The notes: generated from the letters alone by a model not told the origin. 64,000 bases of DNA from Eulemur rufifrons (GCF_041146395.1 NC_090989.1:217652843-217716842); one strand, 5' to 3'. Counted from the stretch's first letter, positions 1-12,459 are shown. Made by a program: numbers and translations.

Positions 1-166
1 TTTCTATATATATATTTTTAGTTGTCCATATAATTTCTTTCTATTTTTAGTAGAGACGGGGTCTCACTCTTGCTCAGGCTGGTCTCGAACTCCTGACCTC
101 GAGCGATCCACCCGCCTCGGCCTCCCAGAGTGCTAGGATTACAGGCGTGAGCCACCGCGCCCGGCC
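1..166 (-). mobile_element. Alu SINE, strepsirrhine type, cut by window edge
   Basis: Read on the minus strand this begins GGCCGGGCGCGGTGGCTCAC at 166 and runs through the left arm into the A-rich linker, where the window ends. The left arm carries the lemur-type AATCCTAGCACTCTGGGAGG and the linker CTAAAAATAGAAAGAAATTA. The right arm lies outside the window. CpG sites are largely intact, which suggests a fairly young copy. Confidence 0.95.
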
Positions 167-823
167 TAAATTTATTTTTATAAATCAAAATCTCCTTAGA
201 AAATTCAGAGTATATTGGGGCAGGGCGGCGATAGGGGGAGCGGTGGTGGTGGCTATGAGGACATCTCTTAATGATTGCTACTTTTCCCCAATATCCATTC
301 TACTTTTTTCCTGAGTTTTTTCTGGACACATGGTTACTCAGCGGAACACTAATTTTCCCAGACTCCCTTGTGGCTTGGTGTAGTCAAATGACATAGTTCT
401 ATACTGTGGTGGGTGAGAAGAAGTAACCTGTGCATCTTCCAGGTTATGTTCTGGAAAGGAAACTGTCTCCTCCACTTTCTCTTTCCCCTTCCTCCTGGCT
501 GTGGCACAGACAGGTGGTAGCAAGACAGCATTGCCCACCCTGATGATGGCGACACCCTACAATATGGCAGAGTCACAAGACAGAAAGAACCCTGGGTCCC
601 TGAATAACCTCTTCAACCAAGGCTGCCCTTCCTCTGGACTCCCTGGCAACCTGGAGCTTTATATATGAAAGAAATAGACTTCCATCTGGTTTAAACCACT
701 GTTATTATTGTTTCTATTGAAGTAGCCAAACCAGTATGCTGACTAACACAGCATGTCAACAAGGTGTTATTTGACATCCTTATTTTTAGAAAATTCAAGT
801 AAATTTAAGTGAGTGGTTAAGAA
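167..823. other. Unique sequence, no feature seen
   Basis: Mixed-composition DNA with a short G-rich patch around 220-250. Two minus-strand frames of 66 and 75 residues overlap at 338-576 in different phases and show no family motif, so I treat them as chance. Confidence 0.5.
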
Positions 824-846
824 TGTGTGTGTCTGTGTGTGTGTGT

Positions 847-880
<34 letters not shown>

Positions 881-882
881 CA
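824..882. repeat. Compound (TG)n(AG)n microsatellite
   Basis: A GT run with one CT interruption passes directly into a GA run with one AA interruption. Likely polymorphic in length. Confidence 0.95.
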
Positions 883-1974
883 GACTAGTGGCAACCCAGG
901 CTTTGCAAAACCAGCATGGGGAATCAGCCATTGAGCATTTGTCAGTGGCCTAGTAAGTCTCAGACTATCAGGAACCTTTACAGTTTTTTATAACTGAAAT
1001 CTAAGTCAAGACATAAATAAATAGGAAAGTGAAAAGGTCTTTTTTTAATGACTAGCACCTAGAAGAGTAGTTTATTGATAAATGAACAAGTGAATTTGTA
1101 GGCATACCTGGAGCAATTCTATGTGCCAAATATACATTTTCCTGAAAGAGTTTAAATTTTGATTAAATGAAATAAGACAGTTCCATGATCCATTATAAAA
1201 AAAAATGACAGCTCATTCGAGTGTTATATTCACTGTGACTTCTTTCTCACTTAGAAACCAAGATGAGGTTTCTCCATCATACTTCAGCTATATATTTCAG
1301 ATCAAAAACAAGTATAGTGGTCATCATTTAAAATCTACTGTGAAATCAGGAGTCAAATGATGTCCCTAGTAAACCTTATAGCTAAGGCTTATCTAATACC
1401 CTCTGAGCTAAAATCATTCACAGTAAATGCAATGAGACAGATTATAATGGATGTTTTATAAGTTTTGCTTAAATTGCCTGATGAATTGAGAATTTCAGAA
1501 TTAAATGGGCATAAGAAAAGGAATCATTAACATCATAAAAGAATTCTTACAGGTTTATAAATTAGCATATAATTTACAAAAGGAAAGGAAAATCAGCAAA
1601 GATATGAAATGGTGTATGACAAAAGTAAGTACCCAAAGTTGATGCAGTATTCAAAATCATGAAGATCTAAGAATTTAAAAATATAGATAACATCTGCTCT
1701 CGAGTGAGATTCATTTGCTAGGAAATTTCCCAAAGATGTATGCAGTCTAAAAATATACATATTATAAATCCTTTATGATTATATTGATAGGTTTAGTTTT
1801 TCTCAAATACTGGAATTTAGAAGGTTGGACAACAAATTTCAGGCCACTATGTTCATTTACCAGTGACTTCTTGGCTATCCGTCATTTGTCCCTTCTGATT
1901 CTGCCTTTCAGACATAATTTTTTATTTAATAATGACAACAATGTAAATTTGTACAAATATTTTAAGATCCCAAA
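883..1974. other. AT-rich unique sequence
   Basis: No repeat family recognised. A plus-strand frame of 75 residues at 1775-2002 runs into a MIR and has no conserved motif. Confidence 0.45.
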
Positions 1975-2140
1975 GCACTCACATAATGACTCTCTCATTT
2001 GATTCTCAAAACCCTCTGGGGCTGAAAAAAACAGTATTAAGGTTCTTTATTTTCCTCAATTTACCAATGATAAAAATGAGCTCAGAGAAGTTTAGTAACT
2101 TGTTCAAGGTCTGACAGATCTCAAATCCAGGGTTCCCAGT
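1975..2140 (-). mobile_element. MIR SINE fragment
   Basis: The stretch AGCTCAGAGAAGTTTAGTAA followed by CTTGTTCAAGGTC and CAAATCCAGGGTT matches the antisense MIR core (fraction-acid pattern: gaggctcagagaggttaagtaacttgcccaaggtc). Strongly diverged. Confidence 0.7.
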
Positions 2141-2244
2141 GGGTTCCACAGGCTTCTCTCTGTACACACTAGACTGTCAGCTCAGTGGAAAATTCCTGAA
2201 TCTTCCTAGCTTTTAGAACATACTGTTACAATTTCTGGCATTCA

Positions 2245-2373
2245 CTTAGCAAAATTTCTATCTGCTAGGCACTGTGCTAGATACCAAATGCTCATTAATG
2301 GACAAAACAGATAAGGTCTCTGTCCTCATGGACCTTACCATTCACTGAGAAGAAAACGATTAAATAAACACAT
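2245..2373 (-). mobile_element. L2 LINE 3' end, left part, split by an LTR
   Basis: TCTGCTAGGCACTGTGCTAG and CTCTGTCCTCATGGACCTTA match the antisense of the L2 3' terminus (tail sequence cagtgcctggcac ... ctccatgagggcaggga). The element is broken at 2374 by an LTR and resumes at 2742. Confidence 0.75.
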
Positions 2374-2741
2374 TGCTATGGTCTGAATATTTATTTCCTC
2401 CCAAAATTTGTATGTTAAAATCCTCATACACACACACCCAAAGTGATTATATTAGAAAGTGGAGCCTTTGGAAATGATCAAGTCATGAGGGTGAAGCCCC
2501 ATGAATGGGATTAGTGCCCTTATAAAATAGGCCCAAGGAAGCTCATACCCCCCATCCACCATGTGAAGACACAGTGAGAATTTGCTACCTTTAAACCAGG
2601 AAATGGGCCCTCAACAGACACGAAATTCGCTGGCACCTTGATCTTGGGTTTCCCAGACTCCAGAACAGTGGGAAAAAAAGTTATTGTTTATAAGCCCTCA
2701 GTCTATGGTATTTTGTTATAGCAGCTGAACAGACTGAGACA
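2374..2741 (+). mobile_element. MaLR-type solo LTR inserted in an L2
   Basis: The 368-bp unit begins TGCTATGGTCTGAATATTTA and ends GAACAGACTGAGACA, the TG...CA ends of mammalian apparent LTR retrotransposons. Internal landmarks fit an MST/MLT-like LTR: GGGATTAGTGCCCTTATAAA (TATA-like), CCACCATGTGAAGACACAG, CCAGACTCCAGAACAGTG. No internal retroviral sequence is attached, so it is a solo LTR. A clean 5-bp target duplication is not visible (CACAT on the left, TACAG on the right). The exact subfamily is not certain. Confidence 0.8.
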
Positions 2742-3475
2742 TACAGTAGCAAGCACAGATGTATTTATACATTCTGATATAAATGAAGTGAATGAAAAGT
2801 CCAAAGTACTCTAAGAAAGAGCAAAGGAGGGGACCTCATTTAGATGGAAGTATGTGTGCATTTAGATGGGAGTGTGTGTGCCCATGTGTCTGTGTATGCG
2901 CACATGTCAGAAAAAATGTTAGCGCTGAGAACAGAAGGAAGTGAAGGAAAGCAAGGGTAGGGACGGGGGAAAGGTGGTCCTGTGAAAAAGATCAGCAAAT
3001 GCAGATGCACTGACGGTCTGATGCTTTCCAGGAACTAAAAAAAGAACTAGAAGGAAGCCAGTGTAGCTGCATCTTCCCACACAAAGGGGAAAATTTTGTG
3101 AGTTCCTGCAGACTGTTCTAGCCATGTTGAGGAGTTTGGGTTTTACTCTACGTGCAACGAGAGGCTACTGGAGCCAGAAAGAGACAGGATCTCATTTATA
3201 TTTTAAAAGATCATTTTAACTTCTTAGTAGAGAATTGATTGGAGTGGGGCAAAAGTAGAAAGACAAGACGGAAGGCTCTTGTAGTAGTTCATGTGAGAGA
3301 GGATGGCACTTAGGCTAAGACAGCTGTGAAGGCAATAGAAGTAAGTGAAGGCCTTTAAGATATATTGGAAGTGGAGATGAAATGGCTTGATATGGAGGGT
3401 GAGAGAGAGATGGGAATCCAGGCTGGCTCTCAGGTTTCTGGAGGAGCCATTCAGGGAGTGCTTATAGCCAGTTGA
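2742..3475 (-). mobile_element. L2 LINE, right part
   Basis: Continues the L2 broken at 2373. GAGGAGTTTGGGTTTTACTC, followed by an AAGATCATTTTAACTTC patch, GATTGGAGTGGGGCAAAAG and CTCTCAGGTTTCTGG, is the antisense of the L2 ORF2 3' region. The 90-residue minus-strand frame at 3224-3496 (containing SLTLHIKPFHLHFQ) is repeat-derived and not a gene. Confidence 0.7.
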
Positions 3476-4134
3476 ATATTTTCCTGGCTGCCACATTCAC
3501 AGTGAAACCCTCCGTGTACACATAACTTGAAATAATCGGATTCATGTTCCAGGCTTATTGACATATCATTTCTTATTCTAGGCACCAGCAGCCTGGTGGT
3601 ATTTTTAATAGGAATTTATCCTTCTCATATTCATATTGAGATTGTGCTGGAGCACATAACGATATATTTATAATCCAAAAGTGTGAGGAAAAAAGAACTG
3701 GGGTTTTAACAACTTTCTGTGGAAAGGCACAGATGTGATGTTTGGTAGTTACTGCTAAGGGATGAAAAGACATCTTCTGTCCTAAGACACAGAAGACAAG
3801 TGTCTTCTAGAAACTTTCTCCCAAATTCTCTATATTCTTTCAAAAATAAATAAAGATGTTAATACTTGGAGGAAAAAAAATTAAACTGGAAGTCCTCCTG
3901 CCTCATTGTTCACTAGTATCTATACCTCATTTCTTTCCATTCGCCAGTGAATACCGGCATGAACCCCATTTCTTTGTATACCTCAAGCTGGATAAAGTGG
4001 TTGTTATGAAACAAAAAGTAGACATAGCTAATGACCATAATAGCTAATATAGGCACATGCTTTATAGTTAACGTATGGCTTTTCTATCTGCTATCTCACC
4101 GGGGTTTTTTTTAATCTGGTGATCATGCCCACTT
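3476..4134. other. Unique sequence, no feature seen
   Basis: Nothing recognised. Short frames on both strands lack motifs. Confidence 0.4.
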
Positions 4135-4320
4135 ATGAGCTAAGAATGTCAGGCATTGTCCTTAGGTATTTTTATGTATTAATTCACTTAATCTCCACAA
4201 CAACCTAATAATCTAAGGGTTTGAGGTAAACACCAGATGCATCGCTGGGTAAGGCTGGAACTAAGGCAACAGATGTGCAAAGCCTTTGATTTCTTAGCAT
4301 TCTGCAGAGGGCCCTGTTTA
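4135..4320 (-). mobile_element. MIR SINE fragment
   Basis: GTCAGGCATTGTCCTTAGG and TTCACTTAATCTCCACAACA fit the antisense MIR/L2 shared 3' module (ccaggcactgtgctaagc ... tttaatcctcacaacaa). Confidence 0.6.
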
Positions 4321-4739
4321 AGCCCACATGGAGCTGGGGCGCTTTGCTCTGATAAAAGGACTGTGCTCCGGCAGAAAGAAGTTGTTCCCAGTTCTCTTTC
4401 TTAATATGGGGCAAACATGAGACCCATCTGTACAAAGGGCTATTTGGTTGCCAAGTAGTCTGAGCTTAGGTGCCAGCTGTTTACATCAATGGCTGAGAAA
4501 GCCAGCTACCCAATGCCTAAAGACCTCAGCAGCCTGTGTGAGGTTGTAATTCTAAGCACTGAGAGGAGGAAGCCACCAATCTCATGAAATTTTGAGATTA
4601 GAGATGCTGCCTTCTCCCAGCTGGGGTGAAGGCAATGGCTCGCAGTTTCAGCCAGCTTGCACCAGCCAATCTCGGATAATCATTCAAGGCCATTTTAGGG
4701 AAATCTTGTTTATCCTTCCACATATCCTGACTCTTTAGA

Positions 4740-4850
4740 CACAAATTTAATATGATCCCCATATACAGATGACGAAACTGAAGCACAGAAAGAGGAGATA
4801 GTTTGCCCAAGGTGGTTTCCCAGGCTGTAGGCAGTGTCCCCATTTTAATA
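4740..4850 (-). mobile_element. MIR SINE fragment
   Basis: CAGATGACGAAACTGAAGCA, then CAGAAAGAGGAGATAG and TTTGCCCAAGGTGG, is the antisense MIR core. Confidence 0.7.
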
Positions 4851-5469
4851 TGTCCCTCCCTACCATACTAAGGGAGTGTGGCAGGGAAGCCATGGCCAGC
4901 CCCCACGGTCAATGCTGAGGCTGGGCATGGCCAGTGCTGGTGATCATGCTGACGGCCCACCGTCATCCAGTCCTAGAGTTTGAGAACCGGGATGTCAGGA
5001 TCTGCTGTGAACTCAAAGCATGCAGCCCCTCACCAAGAGGAAGATCAATTTGGTAAGAATTAAATATGATGCAAAACAGTTTGATGCCCAAAGATTACTT
5101 GTAGATTTACACATCAATATACCCTTAAGAACTGACACATACACAAAAAAGTTTTGCTCCTATCTTTGCAATGATACATAGATTAGTTGTCACATTTATG
5201 ACCTAGGATCAGATTTCAAGAAAGAGGGTATCCTAAGCTATGTACACCTATGACTGATCAGCAACAACAACAAAAAAATCTCTGAACAGGTAAAGTCACA
5301 CTTTGAGAGCTCTTCAAAATACCATTTCTACCTCAAATGAAGCCTCCATTAAAGCATAGAACTTTTCCAAGTTCTATACTTTTCTATACAAGTTCTACTT
5401 GTATCGAAAATTGTATAGAATTTTCTAAGATGTGGCAATGTAGCCTCTTACAAATTTCAAAACATCAAG
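4851..5469. other. Unique sequence with a short local repeat
   Basis: No family recognised. Around 5365-5425 the motif AAGTTCTA recurs and TTGTATAG/CTATACAA arms could pair, a minor local repeat. Confidence 0.4.
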
Positions 5470-5600
5470 AGATGTGAATTCTAGTTCTAGCTAATAGAGG
5501 CCTTGGCCAAGTAACTTCCCCTCTCCATGCCTCAGTTTCCTGTTGTAAAATAAAGATGTTGGATTGACTGATCAGGTTTGGTGTTCTGCAACTATTTGCT
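5470..5600 (+). mobile_element. MIR SINE fragment
   Basis: CTTGGCCAAGTAACTTCCCC, CATGCCTCAGTTTCCTG and TTGTAAAATAAAGATG match the sense MIR core (cttgggcaagttacttaacctctctgtgcctcagtttcctcatctgtaaaat, interrupted here for reading). Confidence 0.75.
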
Positions 5601-6455
5601 AGAACAAAAAAATAGCATCTCACTCCTTCCTGTAATAAATATGTGTGATCAAACAGATCCAGAATGATGTTTCAGCCTACAAATGCCAGCTGACAAGATG
5701 CAAAGAGGTCTGTTAGACGTCTGGGCCTGTCTGGTGGTCCTTCAGAGCATACACATTAGCAGACTCATTAGCAGACATAATGATAAGAGGAAGCCCTTGG
5801 TATTAGCTCTAGATGGTGGAGCTTGCTTCCCACAGGCAAAGCCTCCAAGAAACGTTATCTTAATCAAAAAGGAAAATAGTTGATCGAAATTAAATATTAC
5901 CGAGTGGTAGCCCACAGGAGACAGGAATGCCTCCAGTTGCATTTTTGATTAGGGGCCAGAATAAAATAAATGAATAGTTAGCACTTCCCTGCTCATCTCA
6001 GTGAGTGGGCTCTCTTAGTGCCAAAAGTGATCATATATTCCTTTAATCAGCCCTCTTCCTTTCCAGATCTCTCTCTAAACCTAAGCATGACCGCAATTCA
6101 AATAGCAACATCAGGGTCTCAAGACGGTTTTAATGGAGAGATGCCTCTCAGATACAGTCCACCTCATTTGGCAAGCCACTCTCAAATTCAATGATTCCCT
6201 GACCCTCCCGTAGCTGCCTGGATAACGAGACAGTTTGGTTCTCTTATTTCTTGATTTTTAAGAAAGCCAGATGCCATTAGAAGCCTTTCAAAGTTAATAA
6301 GCCTATACCTCAAGACGAGTTCAGAAGAATCTACTCAGAAATTCATTAACTGTCAATCCTTTCATATACATAATAGATCAAAATTGATAGCAACAATTAA
6401 ATTTTAATTAGGAAAATTTCTAATGATAGATCTCAGTCTCTTAAAATGCCATATA
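5601..6455. other. Unique sequence, no feature seen
   Basis: Opposed 66-residue frames at 5683-5883 (+) and 5742-5942 (-) overlap and have no motif. Treated as chance. Confidence 0.4.
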
Positions 6456-6560
6456 TATGTATTTATTCATGTATTCACCAATATTCAACAAACATTTTTG
6501 AATGCCAAATAGGTGCTATGCTCCTCCATGCTAAGCATGAAGTATTTAAAAACAAAATAA
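6456..6560 (-). mobile_element. L2 LINE 3' end fragment
   Basis: TATTCAACAAACATTTTTGA followed by TGCCAAATAGGTGCTATGC resembles the antisense L2 terminus. Confidence 0.55.
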
Positions 6561-7239
6561 GTTTATAAAAATACACCTATAGCCTACCTAATTTATTCAC
6601 TGGACAAAATTTGGTTCCTAAGAAAATGTTGAAATAGTTTGCTTTTCACAAAACATCTCATGCCATCGGGATATTCTTTGTCTGCTTTCCAAAGACTAGG
6701 ACCTGGAAAATAATATCCAAGTTTGATCTCAATCTCGTGGACCAAGCAAATACATTCCTTGTCCAGAAAAATGGGTTCTGGCTTCCGATGGTCTGTGTGA
6801 TTTGGAAGATTTTGAGTTGATTAGCAGGAACTGTGTTATTTTGAGGCTGAAACCACTTTTGTTTCAAATAGCATAAGGTCGTACCCCAGGAATGATGAAA
6901 ATGCCAAAAGTAATTTCCAGCATTCCAAAAGATTAAGAAACTGAAAACCAAATCTTTGGGGTGAAAGCACATGTATAATAAGTGTTTATCCAAATTTTTA
7001 TATAAGGATATTATTGCCTGGGCATGCCAACCTCAGATGTCTGGGTTTCACACCCATTCTTCCTTTTCTGATATAATCAAATGACATATATAATTCTCAA
7101 AACAAAATATATAAAGAACTGTTTTCTTTTAAGCATCTTATTATGTTAATAAATATACATTCCTTTGTCCATCTTTCTAGTAGCTCAAAAGCCAAAAATG
7201 GGCAAGAATCCCAGTGGTCATATGCGTTCTACCTTTTAA
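6561..7239. other. Unique sequence, no feature seen
   Basis: Contains a 111-residue minus-strand frame (6658-6993). It has no recognisable domain, repeats or start context, and I do not call it a gene. Confidence 0.4.
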
Positions 7240-7370
7240 CATATCAGGGAAAAGAAGGTTCATAGGAGTTAAGGCTTAGCCAGAGTCACCACATTAGAGG
7301 CAGAGAAGTAAATAGGCCAGACTTACAACCTCAGATCCTTGACTCTCCACCTAGAGCTGTTTCTATGGCA
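7240..7370 (-). mobile_element. Possible MIR SINE fragment
   Basis: GGAGTTAAGGCTTAGCCAGA, GTCACCACATTAGAGGCAGAG and ACAACCTCAGATCCTTGACT follow the order of the antisense MIR (ttaag..gcccaaggtcac..agtggcagagc..acc), weakly. Confidence 0.45.
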
Positions 7371-8689
7371 TTGTATGGTCATGGTCAACATACTGCTATG
7401 GAGGCTAAAGACTTCAAGGAAGAACAAACTCAGTCTCTTTCCTCCTAGAGCACAAGAGATGGTTGTAGAGGAGAGTATGTTCATAAAACTTTCCTTACAA
7501 GGCTTCCTTTTTGTTTACTTCGTTCTTTCCAAAAAAGTACTGATGTTCTGATTCATTCTCTACAGTTCTCCTTATGGTGTGTCTTCCAAATCAGCCTCCC
7601 TCTAGCCTTAATAAGAAAACCAAGAGGAACTACAGATTCCCAGAACCACTGGTTATGAGCTTCCTTGGGTTTTGCCTCTTCCTTCAGGACTTCCTAGCTC
7701 TCTTTTACACTAGGTTGTAAAACACGTATCCTTAATCACCACCATCTCTTTTAAGATTTCAAAGGAATCTCCCAGCAGTTCAGTCTTGGAGATACAAACA
7801 TTTGCCTGACTTGCTCATGTGTCTCAGCCACACGTAGAAAGTTCTTCGGCAGCTGCTCAGGGGAACAAAGGTGAAACCTCCAATTAATAATGACTTATGT
7901 GTACTCCTCCAGCCAAGAGTCACCTGCCTTGTTAACCTCCCTTTGCTCTTCTTTAAAAGATGTGAGCCTATGCACTCAAAATTCATTTATTCCTGTTAAG
8001 GGTAATTATCCCAATTTTTGATGATGCCTCCAGCTATTGAAAAGTGATGATATGCCAGTGAGATGCTTTCTCTCCATTCAAGAAGAAAATATGAGTGAAT
8101 ATATAACACAGATTAGGTCTCAGTTCATAAACACGGCAATTTAATATGCCTCTTTAAAGCACAAGATTCAAATTTAAACTTCTCAACAGGCTATGCTTTT
8201 TATGTCTTGCCTGTGTTCTTTAAATCTAAATGACAGCAGGGACACAGACTGAAGAACTAGGAAGGCAGATTTTGTGATATGAAGGTATCGCCTTTATTAG
8301 AAGAGACGATTACATTGCCCTGGGTGAATGCACAGCCTCTGAGATGAGGTTCCAACCCACCAACATTGAAACTTGCTCAAACTTCTCCCATCGTAAGACA
8401 ATCCTCCCTCCCAGTGCTGGCCTCCTCCCTTCAGCTATTCTCTCTCTCTTTCCCTCTCTCTCTCTCATCCTCCCTCCGTCCCCCATCTCTCCTGCCTTTC
8501 CTAGCCAGACTTCTCTCAGAAAATTTACAATCCTTCTTTCATATAATGTAGGCACCCTTTAGGAACTTCCTTTGACCTTGAGCCCTGAGGGAAATTGCCT
8601 TAATTCCCCTTAATTCCATGGTCTGTGAAAGCCCAAAGCCCTTCCAAATGGCTTTGTGAAAATTTGTGAAATATCTACTAAGAGCTACC
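7371..8689. other. Unique sequence with a pyrimidine-rich tract at 8400-8500
   Basis: TC-rich runs (CTCTCTCTTTCCCTCTCTCT) give the overlapping low-complexity frames on both strands at 8310-8562. No gene or repeat family is recognised elsewhere in the stretch. Confidence 0.5.
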
Positions 8690-8850
8690 ATGTGTTAGAA
8701 ACGTGCAGATAACAATCCTATTTAGTAGAAAGCATTATTGTCCTTATTTTTGCAGATGAAGAGACTGCGGCCCAGGATGGCTCCACAGCTGATCAATGGG
8801 AGGTCTGGATTTGAACCTGGATAGCCTAGCCCCACCTCTGCCTGACTCTG
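8690..8850 (-). mobile_element. MIR SINE
   Basis: TTGCAGATGAAGAGACTGCG, GCCCAGGATGGCTCCACAGC and GATTTGAACCTGG are the antisense MIR body including the tRNA-derived box B region (ggttcgaatcc reversed). Well preserved for its age. Confidence 0.75.
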
Positions 8851-9499
8851 CCCACCCTGGTCACCAGGCCTCCTCTGTTCCTCACCACACCTTCTCCAGT
8901 GTGAAATTCAGCCCCTTCTTCATAATAAAATAAGAATAATAACCACTTAAATCAAGCACACATTTATTAAACTTTATGGGATTTTGGGGGGGTCCATAAA
9001 AGTGTCACATCACATAGAGATCTGGGGCCTCTGCTGTCTCCCTGGCTCTTTCCCTTTCATCTCCCTTCTTAACCCTTCCCTTCCAGAATTACTCCAAGGC
9101 CCTCAAATTCACCTTCTACCCTAAAGGTCAACTTTTCTTTCTTTTGAAACCTTGATGGGAGTGGTTTTCTTATCAAGTGTTTATCAAATTTTTTTTTCCC
9201 AACAAGCCCATATCTCTGCATGATAAGTATTCTGGTACCACCTGTTACAGATAGCCAGTAACAGCAACTTCCCCCAACTTTCAACAGTTCTTTGATCCTA
9301 AGTAGCATTTTTGACTCTTCACCACCCTCCCCTTGACAAACTCTCTAGTTTAGGTGCCTGAGATGCCATCCTCCTCTGATCTTTCTTCTGCCTTTCTGGT
9401 TAATTCTTTTTAGGCTTCTTTTAGGGTGATTTCTCTTTTACTCATCCCGAAATAAATGAGTCCTTCATTGATCCCTTAAATATTGGTCTTCTTCAGGAT
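8851..9499. other. Unique, pyrimidine-rich sequence
   Basis: Nothing recognised apart from short poly-T and CT-rich runs. The 79-residue minus-strand frame at 9069-9308 has no motif. Confidence 0.4.
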
Positions 9500-10320
9500 T
9501 CTGCCCAAGCCCTCTTTATTCCAACCTAAAACACTGACTCCAAAATATCTCATCTACAATCGCAGCTTTATTTACATTCCTATCTCCTAAATTTATTTCT
9601 CCAGTACAACTCTCACTTTCCTGACATAGGGACCAGAATATCCCACATTCCCCTCAAACATACCAAATGTCTCAAACACAAATTCTCCAACACTGAATTC
9701 ATCTTCTTTCCTGGACTGGCCAGGTACCCAAGCCAGGACTCTCAGCATCTTCCGTGATGCTCCTCCCCACCCATCACCGCCCAGTCAATTTCAAAAGCTT
9801 CCTGATTCTAACTCTTACCCGTCTCTCTGATGCATTCATTTCTCTCTAGTTCTGTTGCCACTGCTAGGAAAGGTCACCATCATGTCACACTATGTGGTCT
9901 TCCTGTCTTCAGTCTCGTCCTGCCCCTCTTCAATCAATTTCCTGCATGGCTGTCAGAGAGACACTTCTAGGGTGGACTCTGGATCTTGCCATTGCCCTAA
10001 TTGAGACCTTTCCTCTTGCCTGGAGGATAAATTTCAGCGCTATCTGACCCTGTGTGACCTCTGCAGCCTCATGTCCCCCAGGTGTACCTTTGTTCTGTTT
10101 GTTCTTGCACTCTGTGTGTCAACCAGACGGAACAGCTTTCAAGTCTTCAAACAAGCTGTGCTTTCTTTCAAACTGCAGTTTTCTAACATGCTGTTTCCTC
10201 TGCTGGAAACACTTTCCTCTTCCCTCTTAGCCTGACTTCCTTTGGGAGATAATTTAGATGCTCTTTTTCCAAGAAGCCTTTTCTAACTTTCCTGGAGCAC
10301 ATTAGGTGCCCTGGCTATAT
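9500..10320 (+). mobile_element. L2 LINE 3' region, about 0.8 kb
   Basis: The order of segments matches the sense L2 3' end: CCTGATTCTAACTCTTACC, CTGTGTGACCTCTGCAGCC, CTGCTGGAAACACTTTCCTC and AAGAAGCCTTTTCTAACTTT (family form: tgctgttccctctgcctggaa ... gaggccttccctgacc). No open frame remains. Confidence 0.7.
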
Positions 10321-10455
10321 GCATTTTAGTTGCAGGTGAAAGAAGCCACCTCTCAAACTGATTTTCTTGAAGACAATTTATTGGCTCATGTAACTAAAAT
10401 GCATATGCCTAGCTTTAAGCCTGGTTGAATTCAAGGCTTCAAATGGTCTCATCAA
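10321..10455. mobile_element. Ancient interspersed repeat, left part, family unnamed
   Basis: CAATTTATTGGCTCATGTAA and the sequence after the SINE (10625-10860, with ACTGGCCAGACCTGGATCCC and CCTCTCCTGAAGCTGAGG) look like two halves of one old LTR-like repeat split by the Alu monomer. I do not recognise the subfamily. Confidence 0.35.
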
Positions 10456-10465
10456 AAATATGTCT

Positions 10466-10860
<395 letters not shown>

Positions 10861-10965
10861 CAGCCACATGGGCCACATGGGCTAGCAAGGAAAGAGGGTC
10901 AATTCCTCAAGGAAAAACAGTAGTGCTGTTTCCAGGAGAGAGGGGGTGCGGTTAGAGGCTAGGCA

Positions 10966-11240
10966 GACCAAAGATAGATAGATAAGTAGCAGATAGAGAT
11001 ATGATATACAGATATGATAGGTATGTATTTAATAGGTAGATAAAGGATAGGTAGGTAGATAGATAATGCAATCGATGTGATATGTAGATAGGTAGGTAAA
11101 TACGTGGGTGGATAGGTAGGTGGGTAGGTGATAATAGGTACATACATATGTACAATAGATACATACATATGTACAACAGATACGGTACATAGGTAGGTAG
11201 GTAGGTAAATAGGTAGATGATAGATAAATAGATGAAAGGG
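10966..11240. repeat. Compound GATA/GGTA tetranucleotide microsatellite
   Basis: Mixed units (GATA, GGTA, GTAG, GATG) over about 275 bp. Inside it, ACATACATATGTACAA is repeated in tandem around 11140-11180 with a TAGATA/CAGATA spacer. The two overlapping minus-strand frames of 74 and 69 residues (rich in Tyr, Leu, Ser, Ile, Pro) are translations of this repeat, not genes. Confidence 0.95.
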
Positions 11241-12459
11241 AGAAATGAAATGAAATGTTTATTTATTTAAATCACTCTTTAGAGTAACTAGATTTGTTGG
11301 ATGTAAGAACATGGCTTGTTTCCTTGTTGCCTCCAAAGCACACCATTGAGAAATACACAGTATGAACAGGAAAAAGATAAAGGAACAAGGAGAATAGTGC
11401 TGGACTATAAATTTTCGTATGTGGGGTCACTCTGTACTCACTCCAGCTTCTGAGCTTCATAAGCACTTATTTAATAAATAAATAAGTGGGTTAACTCAGG
11501 GATAGGTAACTCCTCCAGGGTGGGATCCAGAACATCCAACCTCTATTTTCTATCTCAGGGTAATAAATCTATAGTCTCTTGAGAGAAAAATAAAGCAGCA
11601 GCAGGCAGCAGCTCCTGAAGATGTAGCAGCAATTTGCAGGCAGCGGGGCTCAGCCCATTAATACCAAGCAACATAACTCAGGGCCCCAGAGAAGCTAAAT
11701 ATGTGGATGTCTTCAGACGTAAACAGAAATTTTAAAAGAAAAACATATTTGAAGAAAAATTTTTTTAGAAGGTGAGAAGGACATGAAACTAAAATTCCTT
11801 TTAGAGAAGTTATTTCCCAAGTCATTTCTGAGTTTTCATTTGTTTGCTTGTTTTTAATCTTCTTGTAGTTTCTAAAGTGTATAAAGGAAAGCTAAGTGAC
11901 TCATATGATTTTATTTCTAAGCTGTTCACAGCTCAACTTCTCAATATGACAGATAAATCCTAGAACAATCATGGAAGGGGTTTCAAAAATGATCATGATG
12001 AAGCTGTGTGAGATCGTAAAATCTCAAAGAAATACAGCATAATGAAAAATGAAAATGTTTGGGTTCATCAGTCTTTGAACTCTGATGCAGATATAATTCT
12101 TTGGTTGCACTTTTTAGAAAGGGTTTTTGCAGATTATGCTTATGCTATTCTCAGTATCTCATATGTAAATCAAAGTGACACAATCCTCTTATGGGAAAGG
12201 AAAAATGGCTTTTCATAAAGTACAAAATTCTACATCACATACATTCAATTGTTCATGCCTTCAAGAAATTTTCTGTGCCAGAAACCGTGTCAGGGACTAA
12301 AGATACAAAAATCTGGAGGGTATATACCTGCCTCTGAGAAGTCTCAGTCAAATGGGACAAAGAGATACTTAAACATCCTTGCAGTCACTACACTGGGGGA
12401 ATGTCCCAGAGCAGTGGGGCTAGAAAGGTGTGATCAGTTTTACTACATGTTAAGTTGAA
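11241..12459. other. Unique sequence; weak L2-like trace at 12240-12440
   Basis: Mostly unrecognised. ATTCAATTGTTCATGCCTTC with GTGCCAGAAACCGTGTCAGG and GGACTAAAGATACAAAAA could be a decayed antisense L2 3' end, too weak to call separately. Confidence 0.4.

Noticed and set aside
10966..11240. Direct repeats resembling a CRISPR array
   Set aside because: Tetranucleotide microsatellite in a mammalian genome; no spacers of regular size.
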